64,000 nucleotides of DNA from CAVPUA01 sp963708805 (GCA_963708805.1 CAVPUA010000003.1:2108001-2172000); one strand, 5' to 3'. Shown: positions 27,529 to 36,117, numbered from the stretch's first letter. Notes: generated from the letters alone by a model not told the origin. Program-made: numbers and translations.

Positions 27529-27851
27529 TCACGCGAGCTGATCGACGTAGAGCGGGCGCGCGGGGGTCGAGCTGCTGTTCGGCGAGCAGTTGCTGGCTTC
27601 GGACCGAGCGCATCGCGGTCCGCAGCTTCGGCCGTGGCCGCCAGCTGGCGCTGGTGGATCGCCTCGGCGCGGGCGCGCAGGTCGTCGGGCATCGGCGGCA
27701 GGCTCAGGGACCAGACGTCGTAGCCCACCGCCGGCGCGGCGGGCACCTCGGACGCGTCGCCTGACACGCAGGGCTTCGGCCTGCGCGGCGCTGGCCTCGA
27801 ACGCGGCGAGCACTTCCTCCCAGCTCGGCGGGCCGTGCAGTCGGACGGCAT
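27529..27851 (-). CDS. Small acidic/Ala-rich protein after fliS, FliT-like position (frameshifted)
   Basis: Reconstructed from three frames as about 107 aa: MPSDCTARP, then WEEVLAAFEASAAQAEALRV, AVGYDVWSLSLPPMPDDLRA, AEAIHQRQLAATAEAADRDA, and a C-terminal DPRAPLYVDQLA-like end. Predicted mostly helical with a Pro-rich turn. Indels near 27820, 27770 and 27615. Its position right after fliS matches fliT or small flagellar chaperone genes, but I see no FliT signature. Start ATG 27851 lies 3 bases after the fliS stop. Confidence 0.55.
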
Positions 27852-27854
27852 GGC

Positions 27855-28292
27855 TCAGCCGACCCAGGCGCCGGCGACGGCCGGCCGATCGGCGGCCGGT
27901 CCGTCGAGGTTCGTTACCAGGACGGCGGCCTCGCTCCAGGCCGAGCGCAGGTCGGCGACGATCGTGGCAACGGCCCGCAGTCGAGCTCGGGTCGGGCGTG
28001 CGGCGCGCCGCGATGAGCTCGAGCGAGCAGGTACTGGTAGAGCGCGGCCAGATCTTCCCCGCCGTCCCAGCTGGAGGTGTCGAGGCTGCGAGTGCAGCTC
28101 GGCGACGATCTGCTGCGCGTGCAGCAGTGGGGCTGACGCGGCGGCCGGATCGTCGTCGGACTGGGCGGCGGTGGCCCGTTCGAGATCGATCGCCAAGCGG
28201 TCGTACAGCATGACGATGAGCTGGGCGGGCGTCGCGGTGTTGACCTTGTCGGCCAGGTAGCGCTGCCGGATCTCCTGCGCGTTCATGACCAT
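27855..28292 (-). CDS. fliS: Flagellin export chaperone FliS (frameshifted inside)
   Basis: Binds the flagellin C-terminus before export; in Bacillus it also takes part in the FliW-flagellin balance. Start with AGGAGG just upstream; MNAQEIRQRYLADKVNTATP and AQLIVMLYDRLAIDLERATA are characteristic. Between about 28090 and 27985 the better reading (SLDTSSWDGGEDLAALYQYL) is in another frame, so two or more indels. The C-terminus may be altered by this. Confidence 0.85.
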   Translation of the reverse strand: MVMNAQEIRQRYLADKVNTATPAQLIVMLYDRLAIDLERATAAQSDDDPAAASAPLLHAQQIVAELHSQPRHLQLGRRGRSGRALPVPARSSSSRRAARPTRARLRAVATIVADLRSAWSEAAVLVTNLDGPAADRPAVAGAWVG

Positions 28293-28332
28293 GACTCCTC
28301 CTTCCTGGTATCGGCTGGGCGGGGCTGCTGTC

Positions 28333-29665
28333 TCAGCTCGACGAGCTGGAACTGCTGGACGAGCTGGACGAACTAGACGACGACTGGCCGAACATCGACG
28401 ACAGGTAGCTCGACTCGGACTTCAGCGTCGCCAGGGCCGCCTCCATCGCCGCGTACTTGGTCTCGAGCGCCGACTTCTGGTCGGCCAGCTTCGTCGTCCA
28501 GTCGGCGATCTGGGAGTTCAGGTTGGTGACGTCGCTGTTCTCGGCTGTTGATCAACTGGGTGACCGAGCCGGTGTTGGGATCGGCCGCGGCGGTGGCCAC
28601 CCCCGACATGCTGGTGGCCAGGGCCGACACCGCCGTCTGGGTCCCGGTCGGGTCGGCGCTGTACGCCGCGGCGAAGCGTCCGGCGTCGAAGGTAAGGCTG
28701 CCGGTCGAGGTCAGGCTGATGCCGTACGTTCGAAGGCTGCCGCCCGTGCTGGTGCCGGCCGCCACCACGCCGAGCAACTTCTGTTGCAGACGTCTCGACG
28801 GTGCTGTCACCGGTGAGCGCCGCGCCCTGCGCGGTGTCCTGAGCCGATCTCGGTCAGCGCGGCGTTCACGGCGGTGACCAGCGCCTGGACGCTGTTGCTG
28901 ATGGTGGACTCGATCGGACGCGACCGAGATGGTCACGTTCGCTGGCCGGCGCGCTGACGGTGAACGTGACGCCGGGGATGGCGTTGGTGAAGGTGTTCGT
29001 CGAGCTCGACACCGTGTAACCGCCGGCGCTCGGGTCGCCGACCGCGATCTGCGCGTTCTGGGCCGTGACCAGGTTCTGCGCCGGGTTCGTCGAGCCCGTT
29101 GATCGGTGAAGCGCGGACGCCGTACCGGTGCCGGTCGAGGCGAACTGGAGCGACGTGGCCGTTGTCGGTGCTGATCACCGAGGCCCGCACGCCCAGCCCG
29201 GCGTCGTTGACCGCCGCTGCGACCGTGGCGGCCGAGCCGTCGCTCAGAGCGATGTGGTGGCTCGGTGCCGTCGGCCCCGATGACGTCGATTCCGGCGGCC
29301 GGATCGGCGATCGCCGCGCCGCCGGCGGCCACGGTGGTGATCTGCGCGGTGGCGACCTTGCAGGACCGAGAAGGTCGTGTACGAGCCGGCCTGGGCACTC
29401 GTGCTCGCCGGTCGCGACGACCGAACTGGCTCGACGACGTCGCGGTGGTCGCGTTCCAGGTGTCGGATCGGCCAGTGCCTGGGCGGCGGTCTGGGCGGCG
29501 GCGAGCTTGCTGTTGACGGCCTGGTAGGCGGCGATCTGTCGTCTGGTCGGTCGTGACCTGAGTCTGCAGCGCGGTCTGGGGTGCGGCCGCGGCCGTCATG
29601 AGCTGGTCGATGAGTGAGCTGGTGTCGATGCCTGACACCAGACCGGAGATGTTGAAGGCGGTCAT
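28333..29665 (-). CDS. fliD: Flagellar filament cap protein FliD with poly-Ser tail (frameshifted)
   Basis: Cap that folds flagellin at the filament tip. N-terminus FNISGLVSGIDTSSLIDQLM and the helical C-terminal part (SDVTNLNSQIADWTTKLADQ, KSALETKYAAMEAALATLKS, ESSYLSSMFGQ) are typical. Many indels between 29520 and 28550. The protein ends in 16 consecutive serines encoded by mixed TCG/TCC/AGC/AGT/TCT codons, then TGA at 28333. About 440 aa. Confidence 0.85.
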
Positions 29666-29781
29666 CTCACTCTTCTCTTCGTCGAACTGTTCACGGCTGA
29701 GGAACGTGAGCCGCGAGCCGAATCGAACGGATGATCTTGGTCAGTCCGTTGATCCGGCCCGCGGTTCACGTCGTCGGGCTA

Positions 29782-30628
29782 CTACTGCAGCAGCTTCAGG
29801 ATCGCCTGCGGGGCCGAGTTGGCCTGCGCGAGGACCGACGTCGCAGCCTGGGTCAGGATCTGCGCCTGGGTCATCGAGGTGACCTCGGTGGCCAGGTCGG
29901 CGTCGGTCAGGTTCGACCGGGAAGCCGTGACGTTGGTGATCGCGGTCTGCAGGTTGCTGACCGTGTAGCTGAGCTGGTTCTCCGTCGCACCGATGCCGGA
30001 ACGAGCGTCCGAGACCGTGGTGATGGCCGCGTCGATCGCGGCCAGGTCGGCGGTGGCCGCGGTCGAGTTGTACGTCGGCGGCGGTCGCCGTCTGGATGCT
30101 CAGCGCGCTGGTCCCCAGGGAGGTGGCCGACGTCGAGGCACCGGTCAGGTCGAGGCCGATGGTGTCGCCACCGTTCGCGCCGACCTGGAAGTTGCCGTTG
30201 AACGTGCCGTCGAGCAGGTTGGTCGCTCCGTACTTCGTCTGCGTCGAGATGTTGGTCAGCTGGCTGTTGAGCGAGGTGATCTCAGAGCCGATGGCCGACA
30301 GCGACGAGTCGTCCTGCGTACCGGAGTTGGCGGCCTGCACGACGAGGGTGCGCATGCGCTGCAGGATCTGCTGCGCGGTGCCGAGAGCGCCGTCGGCGAT
30401 CTGGGCGACGTCGGTGCCGTCCTGCGCGTTGCTCACGGCCTGGGTCAGGCCGTTGATCTGCGAGGTGAGGCCCTGGCTGATCGACAAACCAGCAGCGTCG
30501 TCGGACGCCTTGTTGATGCGCAGACCGCTCGAGAGCTTCTCGATCGCGTCGTTCATCATGTTCTGGTTGTTGTTCAGGTTCTGATACGCGTTCAGAGCCG
30601 AAACGTTGGTGTTGATGACCAGACTCAT
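29782..30628 (-). CDS. fliC: Flagellin FliC, short form (one frameshift)
   Basis: Filament subunit. N-terminal D0/D1 (MSLVINTNVSALNAYQNLNN, LSSGLRINKASDDAAGLSIS, RMRTLVVQAANSGTQDDSSL) and, after one indel near 30078, C-terminal D1/D0 (GIGATENQLSYTVSNLQTAI, ASRSNLTDADLATEVTSMTQ, ATSVLAQANSAPQAILKLLQ) ending in TAG at 29782-29784. About 281 aa in total, so there is almost no variable D2/D3 region. ATG 30628 follows GGAGG. Preceded by its own FliA-like promoter and a stem-loop leader. Confidence 0.92.
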
Positions 30629-30691
30629 TGTGATTCCTCCATGATTCCTGAGTCTCGGGGGATGGTCCTAGGCGTGTGACCTGGTGACCCG

Positions 30692-30713
30692 GCCGACCCA
30701 TCCGTGGGTTGGC
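30692..30713 (-). promoter_or_regulatory. 5' leader stem-loop of fliC (candidate CsrA site)
   Basis: Minus-strand RNA folds as GCCAACCCA-CGGA-UGGGUCGGC (nine positions, one A.C mismatch), with ACGGAU at the tip, 3 bases from the predicted start. A second ANGGA (AUGGAGG, 30642-30636) overlaps the fliC SD. In Bacillus, CsrA represses hag through exactly two such leader sites and FliW relieves it. Confidence 0.55.
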
Positions 30714-30720
30714 ACGACGT

Positions 30721-31733
30721 TCACATCGACCCTTGCGCGGCGGACTTGAGCAATGGCGATGACATTTCCTCGTCGGCGCTCCAGCCGGGGCCGGCGGGCA
30801 GCGAAACGATCACGTCCCCGCGCGGGGTGGTCATGGCCAGTCGCGCGCTTGAGGGTGCTGCGCGCGCCGACCGCACTGCAGTAAGCCGCCCGCGACGCGG
30901 CCGCGCGTCCCCGCCCGGGTTCGTCCGCATCCGGTCGGGGCGGCTGGAACTGGGTGGAGATCCCGTCGCGCATCAAGCGAATGGCTTCGGCCCGCATCTG
31001 GGAGACGCGCGACTCGGTCACTCCGAGTTCCTCGGCGATGTCGAGCATCTGCCGCTCCTGGAAGAAGTAGGCCGTCACGACCAGTCGCAGCCGCTCGGGC
31101 AGCTCGGCGATGGCGTCGTGCAGGTAGCCGAGCTGCTCGCGGGTCAGCAGCATTGCTTCCGGGCCGGCGGAGGAGTCGGAGATCAACTGTGCGCCCCGTC
31201 TCGGGCGCGAACCCGTCGATGCTGACGACGCCGGCGCGAGCCAGATCGGCGTCGAGGGCTTGCAGTTCGGTGAGGCTGATGCCCATGGCCGCGGCGATCT
31301 CCTCCGGCCGAGGGGTGCGTCCGAGGGCGGCGGCGCACTGTGAGCGGACCGCGTCGGCCTCGCGGGCCCGGCCGCGCACGGACCGCGCGGCCCAGTCCAT
31401 GCCGCGCAGCTCGTCGATGATCGCGCCCCGAATGCGGATGGCCGCGAAGCGCGCGAACGGCACACCGCGCGAGTCGTCGAAGTTCTGGGCACTCACGACC
31501 AGGGCCATCATGCCGGCGGAGCTCAGCTCGTCCGCGCTGACGTGCGAGGGAACTTTCGCGAGGGCCTCGCGCACCAGGTGGCCCACGAGCGGCAGGTTGG
31601 CCGTGATGAGCGCCGTGACGGTCTCCTCACTGGGGCGCGTCCGCAGCGGGGCCTCGGAGAAGTCGTCGGTTGAGCGATCCAACGAGTCGTCTGCGGGGGA
31701 GAGCGCGGTGCGGCTCGGGGCAACCTCGGCCAT
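30721..31733 (-). CDS. fliA: Sigma factor of the FliA/WhiG (sigma-28) family (frameshifted)
   Basis: Sigma-70 family factor for late flagellar genes. AGGAGG lies seven bases before ATG 31733. Region 2 is clear (SAGMMALVVSAQNFDDSRGV, PFARFAAIRIRGAIIDELRG, MDWAARSVRGRARE), region 3 follows (LGRTPRPEEIAAAMGISLTE), and after an indel near 31195 region 4 (LPERLRLVVTAYFFQERQML, DIAEELGVTESRVSQMRAEA). A second indel near 30845 gives the likely end LAMTTPRGDVIVSLPAGPGW to 30721. Such FliA-like factors in actinobacteria can be called WhiG; the flagellar setting favours fliA. Confidence 0.85.
30723..30750 (-). promoter_or_regulatory. FliA-like promoter of fliC
   Basis: Minus strand reads CTCA, 16 bases, GTCGATGT. 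The -10 has one change from GCCGAT. It lies over the last codons of the sigma-factor gene and leaves a leader of about 88 bases. Confidence 0.5.
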
Positions 31734-32109
31734 CGGGGGTCCTCCTGGGCTTTCTCGTGCGAGCCGTTGTCGGGCTCGGTTTCCTGCGGTTCCCCCGGAA
31801 CCTGGTGCAATGTTAGATCGCTGTTAGCTGACTGCGTGACAGAAAGTAGCGGACTGATCGCGGTTCGCACCAGTTCTTCGGCTAAATTTCCGTAAAATTT
31901 GCGTCACATTCACAGCCGGGCCCGTATCCGAAGAGGTCAAGGCTCGTTGGGCGCGACGTTTTGTCCGGTGCGCGGTGAACTTGCTCACCTGGATCGCTCA
32001 AGTAGCGAGCGCTGCCGACGATGACTGGGGTGCAGGATGAGGACCGCGGCCCCTGGAGTCTCAGTCGCCGCGCCTCTCACAGGTCTGAAGGTGGAGGCGG
32101 CCCGGTTCG
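31734..32109. promoter_or_regulatory. Divergent promoter region between the sigma gene and flgN
   Basis: 376 bases without a gene. A+T-richer stretches (31803-31830 and 31870-31915) fit promoters for both directions. An inverted repeat GGTTCC-CCC-GGAACC lies in the sigma-gene leader near 31790. On the plus strand CTCA and GCCGAC occur near 32000-32020, but their spacing of 13 is too short for a confident FliA-type call. Confidence 0.4.
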
Positions 32110-32643
32110 ATGGCGGTACAGGCGGACAGGCAGATGGACGGTCAGATGGACGATCACCAGAGCGAGATCACCGATCTGTGCGCCGTGCTGTGGCGCGAGC
32201 GCGAGATTCTGGACCTGGTCCTGTTCAAACTGACGGCCGAGCGGCTCGTCGTGGCGGCCGCCGAGACCCGGTGGCTGGCTCACGCCAACCGCGAGCTCGA
32301 GTCCGCGCTCGGGCAGCTGCACTCCGTCGAGGTCCTGCGCGCCGTCCAGTCGGGCGCATTCGCCGTCAGCCTCGGGCTGCCGGCCGACGCCACCCTGGCC
32401 TCGGTGGCCCAGTTGGCGGTCGAGCCGTGGTCGACGATCCTGATGGAACACCGCGACGCCCTGCTCGAGCGGGCGGCCGAGATCGCCGACGCGGTCGAGC
32501 GCAACCGACGCCTGCTCGATGCCGGCTCCAAGTCCGTACGCGAGACGCTGATGTCGATCACCGCCGCCGCGGGCACGTACGACTCCCGCGGCGTCGCCAA
32601 CGCCGTTCGCACCCGGCTGTCGCGACTGGACGAGCAGGCCTGA
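32110..32643 (+). CDS. flgN: Flagellar hook-filament junction chaperone FlgN
   Basis: Chaperone for FlgK and FlgL, which follow directly. 177 aa, no frameshift, mostly helical: ITDLCAVLWREREILDLVLF, KLTAERLVVAAAETRWLAHA, NRELESALGQL, VERNRRLLDAGSKSVRETLM. Start among several nearby ATGs (32110, 32134, 32146) is uncertain; GGAGG lies about 15 bases before the first. Family conservation is low, so the call leans on gene order. Confidence 0.8.
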   Translation: MAVQADRQMDGQMDDHQSEITDLCAVLWREREILDLVLFKLTAERLVVAAAETRWLAHANRELESALGQLHSVEVLRAVQSGAFAVSLGLPADATLASVAQLAVEPWSTILMEHRDALLERAAEIADAVERNRRLLDAGSKSVRETLMSITAAAGTYDSRGVANAVRTRLSRLDEQA

Positions 32644-32645
32644 TC

Positions 32646-34004
32646 ATGACCGGGTTCTCCGCTCTGACGAACGCGGCCGCAGCACTGGCCGCGCAGAGCT
32701 ACGGCATGCAGGTCACCGGCCAGAACATCGCCAACGCCGACACCGAGGGCTACACCCGTGAGCGCGTCAACGAGGTGGCCACCGGCGCGGCGGCCGGCGT
32801 GCCTCAGCTGTACGCCACGTCCTCGAACACCGTCGGCACCGTCGCCACGAACGGCGTGAGCCGCCTCAACGATCCCATCGTCGATGCGCACGTCCGCACC
32901 GAGCAGGGGTTGAGTGGGTTCGCCGATACTGCCGCCAGCACGATGTCGAGCGTCGAGACCTACTTCCCGGAGCCGAGCGACACCGGGTTGACCGAACAGC
33001 TCAACACCTTCTGGAACGACTGGTCGGCCGTCGCCAACAACCCCGGTGACGGTGCCGCGCGCAGCGCACTTCTGCAGCAGGCCAGCACCGTCACCGACAC
33101 GCTGCACTCGACGAGCGCGTCGTTGAGTGGTCTGGTCGGCGACACCCAGGCCGCGCTGGCCTCCTCCGTCGATCAGATCAACTCGACGGCGACCGCGCTC
33201 GGCAAGCTGAACTCCGAGATCTCGATCGAGCAGTCCACCGGCCACGTCGACCCCTCGCTGCTCGACCAGCGAGACGTGATGCTCGGTCAGCTGGCAACGC
33301 TCGGCGGAGCCCAGAGCCAACTGCAGGCCGACGGTTCGGCGACGGTCGTCATGGGTGGGCAGACTCTCGTCTCGGGCAACACGGTGGCGCTCGTCGGCGT
33401 CGACGCGTCCAGCAACGTCACCGTCGGCGGCACCGCCGTCACCCTCACCGGCGGCCAGGCCCAGGCCCAGTCACTGGCCCTGACCTCGACCCTGCCCGGC
33501 TATCAGAGCGCCCTCGACGGCGTCGCTTCGGCGCTGACGACCTCCGTCAACGCCGTGCACACCACGGGATATGACCTCTCGGGCAACGCCGGCGGCGCGT
33601 TCTTCACCGGCACGACCGCCTCGACGATCAGCGTGGCGATCACCGACCCGTCCGCGATCGCCGCATCCAGCACGGCCTCGGCCGGTGGCAACCTCGATTC
33701 TGGTGTCGCGCAGCAGATCGGCGCCCTCGGAGCATCGAGCAGCGGCGCCGACGCCGCCTACCGGGCACTGGTGGCCAACATCGGCAGCGCGAGCCAGCGG
33801 GCGACCCAGCAGAGCACGGTTCAGGACTCCGTGACGAGCAGCGCCCAGGCGATCCAGGCCTCGTCCTCGGGCGTCAGCTACGACGACGAAGTGACCAATC
33901 TGCTGACCTATCAGCGGGCCTACCAGGCGTCCTCACGGGTACTGACGACGATGGACGACATGCTCGACACCTTGATCAACCGGACCGGGAGGGTCGGACT
34001 GTGA
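32646..34004 (+). CDS. flgK: Flagellar hook-associated protein FlgK
   Basis: First hook-filament junction protein (HAP1). 452 aa, intact. N-terminus FSALTNAAAALAAQSYGMQV with GQNIANADTEGYTRERVNEV; C-terminus GVSYDDEVTNLLTYQRAYQA with SSRVLTTMDDMLDTLINRTG. ATG 32646 lies 2 bases after the flgN stop; its stop overlaps the flgL GTG (GTGA). Confidence 0.95.
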   Translation: MTGFSALTNAAAALAAQSYGMQVTGQNIANADTEGYTRERVNEVATGAAAGVPQLYATSSNTVGTVATNGVSRLNDPIVDAHVRTEQGLSGFADTAASTMSSVETYFPEPSDTGLTEQLNTFWNDWSAVANNPGDGAARSALLQQASTVTDTLHSTSASLSGLVGDTQAALASSVDQINSTATALGKLNSEISIEQSTGHVDPSLLDQRDVMLGQLATLGGAQSQLQADGSATVVMGGQTLVSGNTVALVGVDASSNVTVGGTAVTLTGGQAQAQSLALTSTLPGYQSALDGVASALTTSVNAVHTTGYDLSGNAGGAFFTGTTASTISVAITDPSAIAASSTASAGGNLDSGVAQQIGALGASSSGADAAYRALVANIGSASQRATQQSTVQDSVTSSAQAIQASSSGVSYDDEVTNLLTYQRAYQASSRVLTTMDDMLDTLINRTGRVGL

Positions 34005-34888
34005 CCACACCTCGCGTCACCGAACGCACGTCAGCGCTGGGCTCGCTCGCGGGCCTGCAGTCGACGGCGTCGCGGCTCAGCGCTCTGCAGACCCAGCTGT
34101 CCTCCGGCCGCAAGATCACCAAACCGTCCGACGACCCGGTGGGCACCGTCGCTGCCCTCGCGCTGCGTGGACAGTTGCAGCGCAGCAACCAGTACCAGGC
34201 CAACGCCCAGTCCGGTCTCGGCTGGCTGACCGAGGTCGACAGCACGCTGTCCTCGATTCAGACCCAGACCCAGAGCGTCCGCACGCTGGTCGTCCAGGGT
34301 GCGAACACCGGCGCCAACGACGCCGCGTCCCTGAACGCACTCGCCGACAATGTCGACCAGCTTCGCCAGTCGATGCTGTCGCTGGCCAACACCACCTACG
34401 AGGGGCGGCCGATCTTCGGCGGAACCGTGTCGGGGACCACGGCATTCGACGCCTCGGGGAACTACGTCGGTGACAGCGGGACGATCTCGCGCACCGTCGG
34501 CGCGAACGACGACGTTCAGATCAATCAGGTCGGCACCGATGTGTTCGGCGCCAATGGCAGCAATCTGTTCGACCTGCTCTCCACCGTGTCCACGGATCTC
34601 CGCTCGAACCCGGCGAATCTGTCGGGTGATCTCGGGCAACTGGACACGGCCATGAGCACCTTGAGCGCACAACAGGGACAGGCGGGGGCCGTGTACAACC
34701 GAATCCAGACGATGCAGACGAACGCCAGCAGCGACGCGCTGCAGACCACGAGCCAGCTGTCGTCGTTGCAGGACGTCGACATCGCCGACATGGCGATCCA
34801 GGTCTCGTCCGCCAACCTGGCGTACCAGGCTTCGCTGCAGACCACCGCGAACATTCGCCAGACGTCCCTGCTCGACTACCTCAAATAG
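34001..34888 (+). CDS. flgL: Flagellar hook-associated protein FlgL
   Basis: Second junction protein (HAP3), related to flagellin. 295 aa, intact. N-terminus with LQTQLSSGRKITKPSDDPVG and GLGWLTEVDSTLSSIQTQTQ; C-terminus SLQDVDIADMAIQVSSANLA and YQASLQTTANIRQTSLLDYL. GTG start overlapping flgK. Confidence 0.93.
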   Translation: MTTPRVTERTSALGSLAGLQSTASRLSALQTQLSSGRKITKPSDDPVGTVAALALRGQLQRSNQYQANAQSGLGWLTEVDSTLSSIQTQTQSVRTLVVQGANTGANDAASLNALADNVDQLRQSMLSLANTTYEGRPIFGGTVSGTTAFDASGNYVGDSGTISRTVGANDDVQINQVGTDVFGANGSNLFDLLSTVSTDLRSNPANLSGDLGQLDTAMSTLSAQQGQAGAVYNRIQTMQTNASSDALQTTSQLSSLQDVDIADMAIQVSSANLAYQASLQTTANIRQTSLLDYLK

Positions 34889-34917
34889 CCGCCTCCTACG
34901 ACGACGGGCCAATCACC

Positions 34918-35331
34918 GTGACTTCGCTTCTGGACACCACCCTGACCAACCAGGTGGACTTCGTCAGCCCGATCCTGGGCTTCGACGACGAGACCAGCTT
35001 CACGCTCTCGCCGCTGGAGTCGACGGGCGTGTTGTGGTCGCTCACGTCGACGCGATCACCCGAGCTGACCTTCGTCGTGGCTCCGCCGGCGCCGTTCTTC
35101 CCCGACTACGTGCCGGTGGTCGACGAGCAGGCGTTGGCGGCGCTCGATGCCGACGGGGACGACCTCTCGGTGCTCGTGATCATCAGCGTCGCGGGTTCGA
35201 TCCGGGACGCCACGGCGAACCTGTTGGCCCCCGTGATCCTGGCGCCCAATCGGCACCGGGCGATGCAGGTCGTGCTCGCCGACGACACGATTCCCCTGCG
35301 GGCTCCGCTGCGGGCGGCCGCGGCCGGATAA
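34918..35331 (+). CDS. fliW: Flagellar assembly factor FliW (CsrA antagonist)
   Basis: 137 aa, intact. FliW binds CsrA and flagellin by turns, so flagellin level controls CsrA. Characteristic segments: VSPILGFDDETSFTLSPLES, LSVLVIISVAGSIRDATANL, LAPVILAPNRHRAMQVVLAD. A GTG start at 34918 lies 29 bases after flgL with no strong SD. Followed by csrA, the conserved pairing. Confidence 0.92.
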   Translation: MTSLLDTTLTNQVDFVSPILGFDDETSFTLSPLESTGVLWSLTSTRSPELTFVVAPPAPFFPDYVPVVDEQALAALDADGDDLSVLVIISVAGSIRDATANLLAPVILAPNRHRAMQVVLADDTIPLRAPLRAAAAG

Positions 35332-35366
35332 CCTGGTACTCCATTCCCTTGAGCAGTGGAGACACC

Positions 35367-35630
35367 TTGCTGATCTTGACCCGCCGGGTAGGCGAAAGCG
35401 TGGTCATCGACAACAACATCGTCGTCACGGTCGTCGAGATGCGCGGTGACAGCGTCCGGATCGGCATCGACGCTCCGCGCTCGGTCGACGTGCACCGCGA
35501 GGAGGTCTACCGGGAACTGCAGAATGCCAACCGGGCGGCGGCCTCGCCGGACGCGGGGGCGATCGAGGCGCTCAAGTCGCTGGTCGCGCCGGCCGCTGAC
35601 GATCCCGAAGAAGCTTCCGCAGGGGGCTGA
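35367..35630 (+). CDS. csrA: Carbon storage/translational regulator CsrA
   Basis: 87 aa from TTG 35367 (GTGGAG six bases upstream), intact. RNA-binding residues of both sites are present: LILTRR (L4, R6) and VDVHREEVYREL with the R44-equivalent arginine. The C-terminal extension after the core (about residues 58-87) is Ala/Pro-rich and longer than in E. coli. With FliW it should control translation of mRNAs carrying ANGGA stem-loops; candidates lie in the minus-strand leaders of this window. Confidence 0.95.
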   Translation: MLILTRRVGESVVIDNNIVVTVVEMRGDSVRIGIDAPRSVDVHREEVYRELQNANRAAASPDAGAIEALKSLVAPAADDPEEASAGG

Positions 35631-35676
35631 CCACGCGGTCTCGGGCTCATGAGCATGGTGCTGTCGTGGGCCACCG

Positions 35677-35756
35677 CTGCGATGGACGACCGCTGCGATG
35701 GACGACGACTGCGATCGACGACGACTGCGATCGACGACGACTGCGATCGACGACGA
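35677..35756 (+). repeat. Tandem 16-bp repeat, five copies
   Basis: Units of CTGCGATCGACGACGA (first two copies with GATGG, the first also diverged at its end) run head to tail. Sixteen is not a multiple of three and no convincing protein spans it, so it is probably non-coding. It lies 47 bases after the csrA stop. Confidence 0.85.
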
Positions 35757-36065
35757 TGATGTGGGTGAGCCGGGGGACGTGGCCAGCCAGAGTCTCCAGA
35801 GCGCCCCTCCGGGAACGGCACCTGCCACGCCCCCCGGCTCGTCTGCTCTCGCCATTGGTGTGAGCGGGGGCAGACTCAGCCACTGTCCCACCCGGGAATC
35901 AGTGACTTAACCACAACCTAACACACACATGTGGAGAAGTGCCAGTCCTCCGGGCAACTACCTGTTTGCCATTCACTGTGTGTTCACGATTTCGCGCGAA
36001 AACGTCACTCACTCAGCCGCGCGCCCCGCACGGCGGTCTCGATTTGACGGTCCGTGATCGCCCGT
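35757..36065. other. Non-coding stretch with A+T-richer patch and 12-bp palindrome
   Basis: No gene recognised. 35900-36010 is clearly poorer in G+C than its surroundings. TTTCGCGCGAAA (35990-36001) is a perfect palindrome that could be an operator. No tRNA or known RNA was seen. Confidence 0.4.
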
Positions 36066-36079
36066 TCACGCTGATGTAT

Positions 36080-36114
36080 GAAGCCCGGACTGGTCCCCCG
36101 TCAGTCCGGGCTTC
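36080..36114. terminator. Strong 13-bp hairpin
   Basis: GAAGCCCGGACTG and CAGTCCGGGCTTC form a perfect 13-bp stem around a 9-base loop. It lies 3 bases beyond the minus-strand small gene at 36118-36288 and downstream of the plus-strand csrA operon, so it may end transcription from either side. No long U-run follows. Confidence 0.6.
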
Positions 36115-36117
36115 GCG

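Noticed and set aside
29666..29781. CsrA-type stem-loop between fliC and fliD
   Set aside because: ACGGA is present but the only stem is a 4-bp GATC pairing around a large loop, and no FliA-like promoter precedes it.
31995..32025. FliA-like promoter for flgN-flgK-flgL-fliW-csrA
   Set aside because: CTCA and GCCGAC occur but are 13 bases apart, shorter than in the five accepted cases, and no ANGGA-tipped stem-loop follows. An indel could hide a real promoter.
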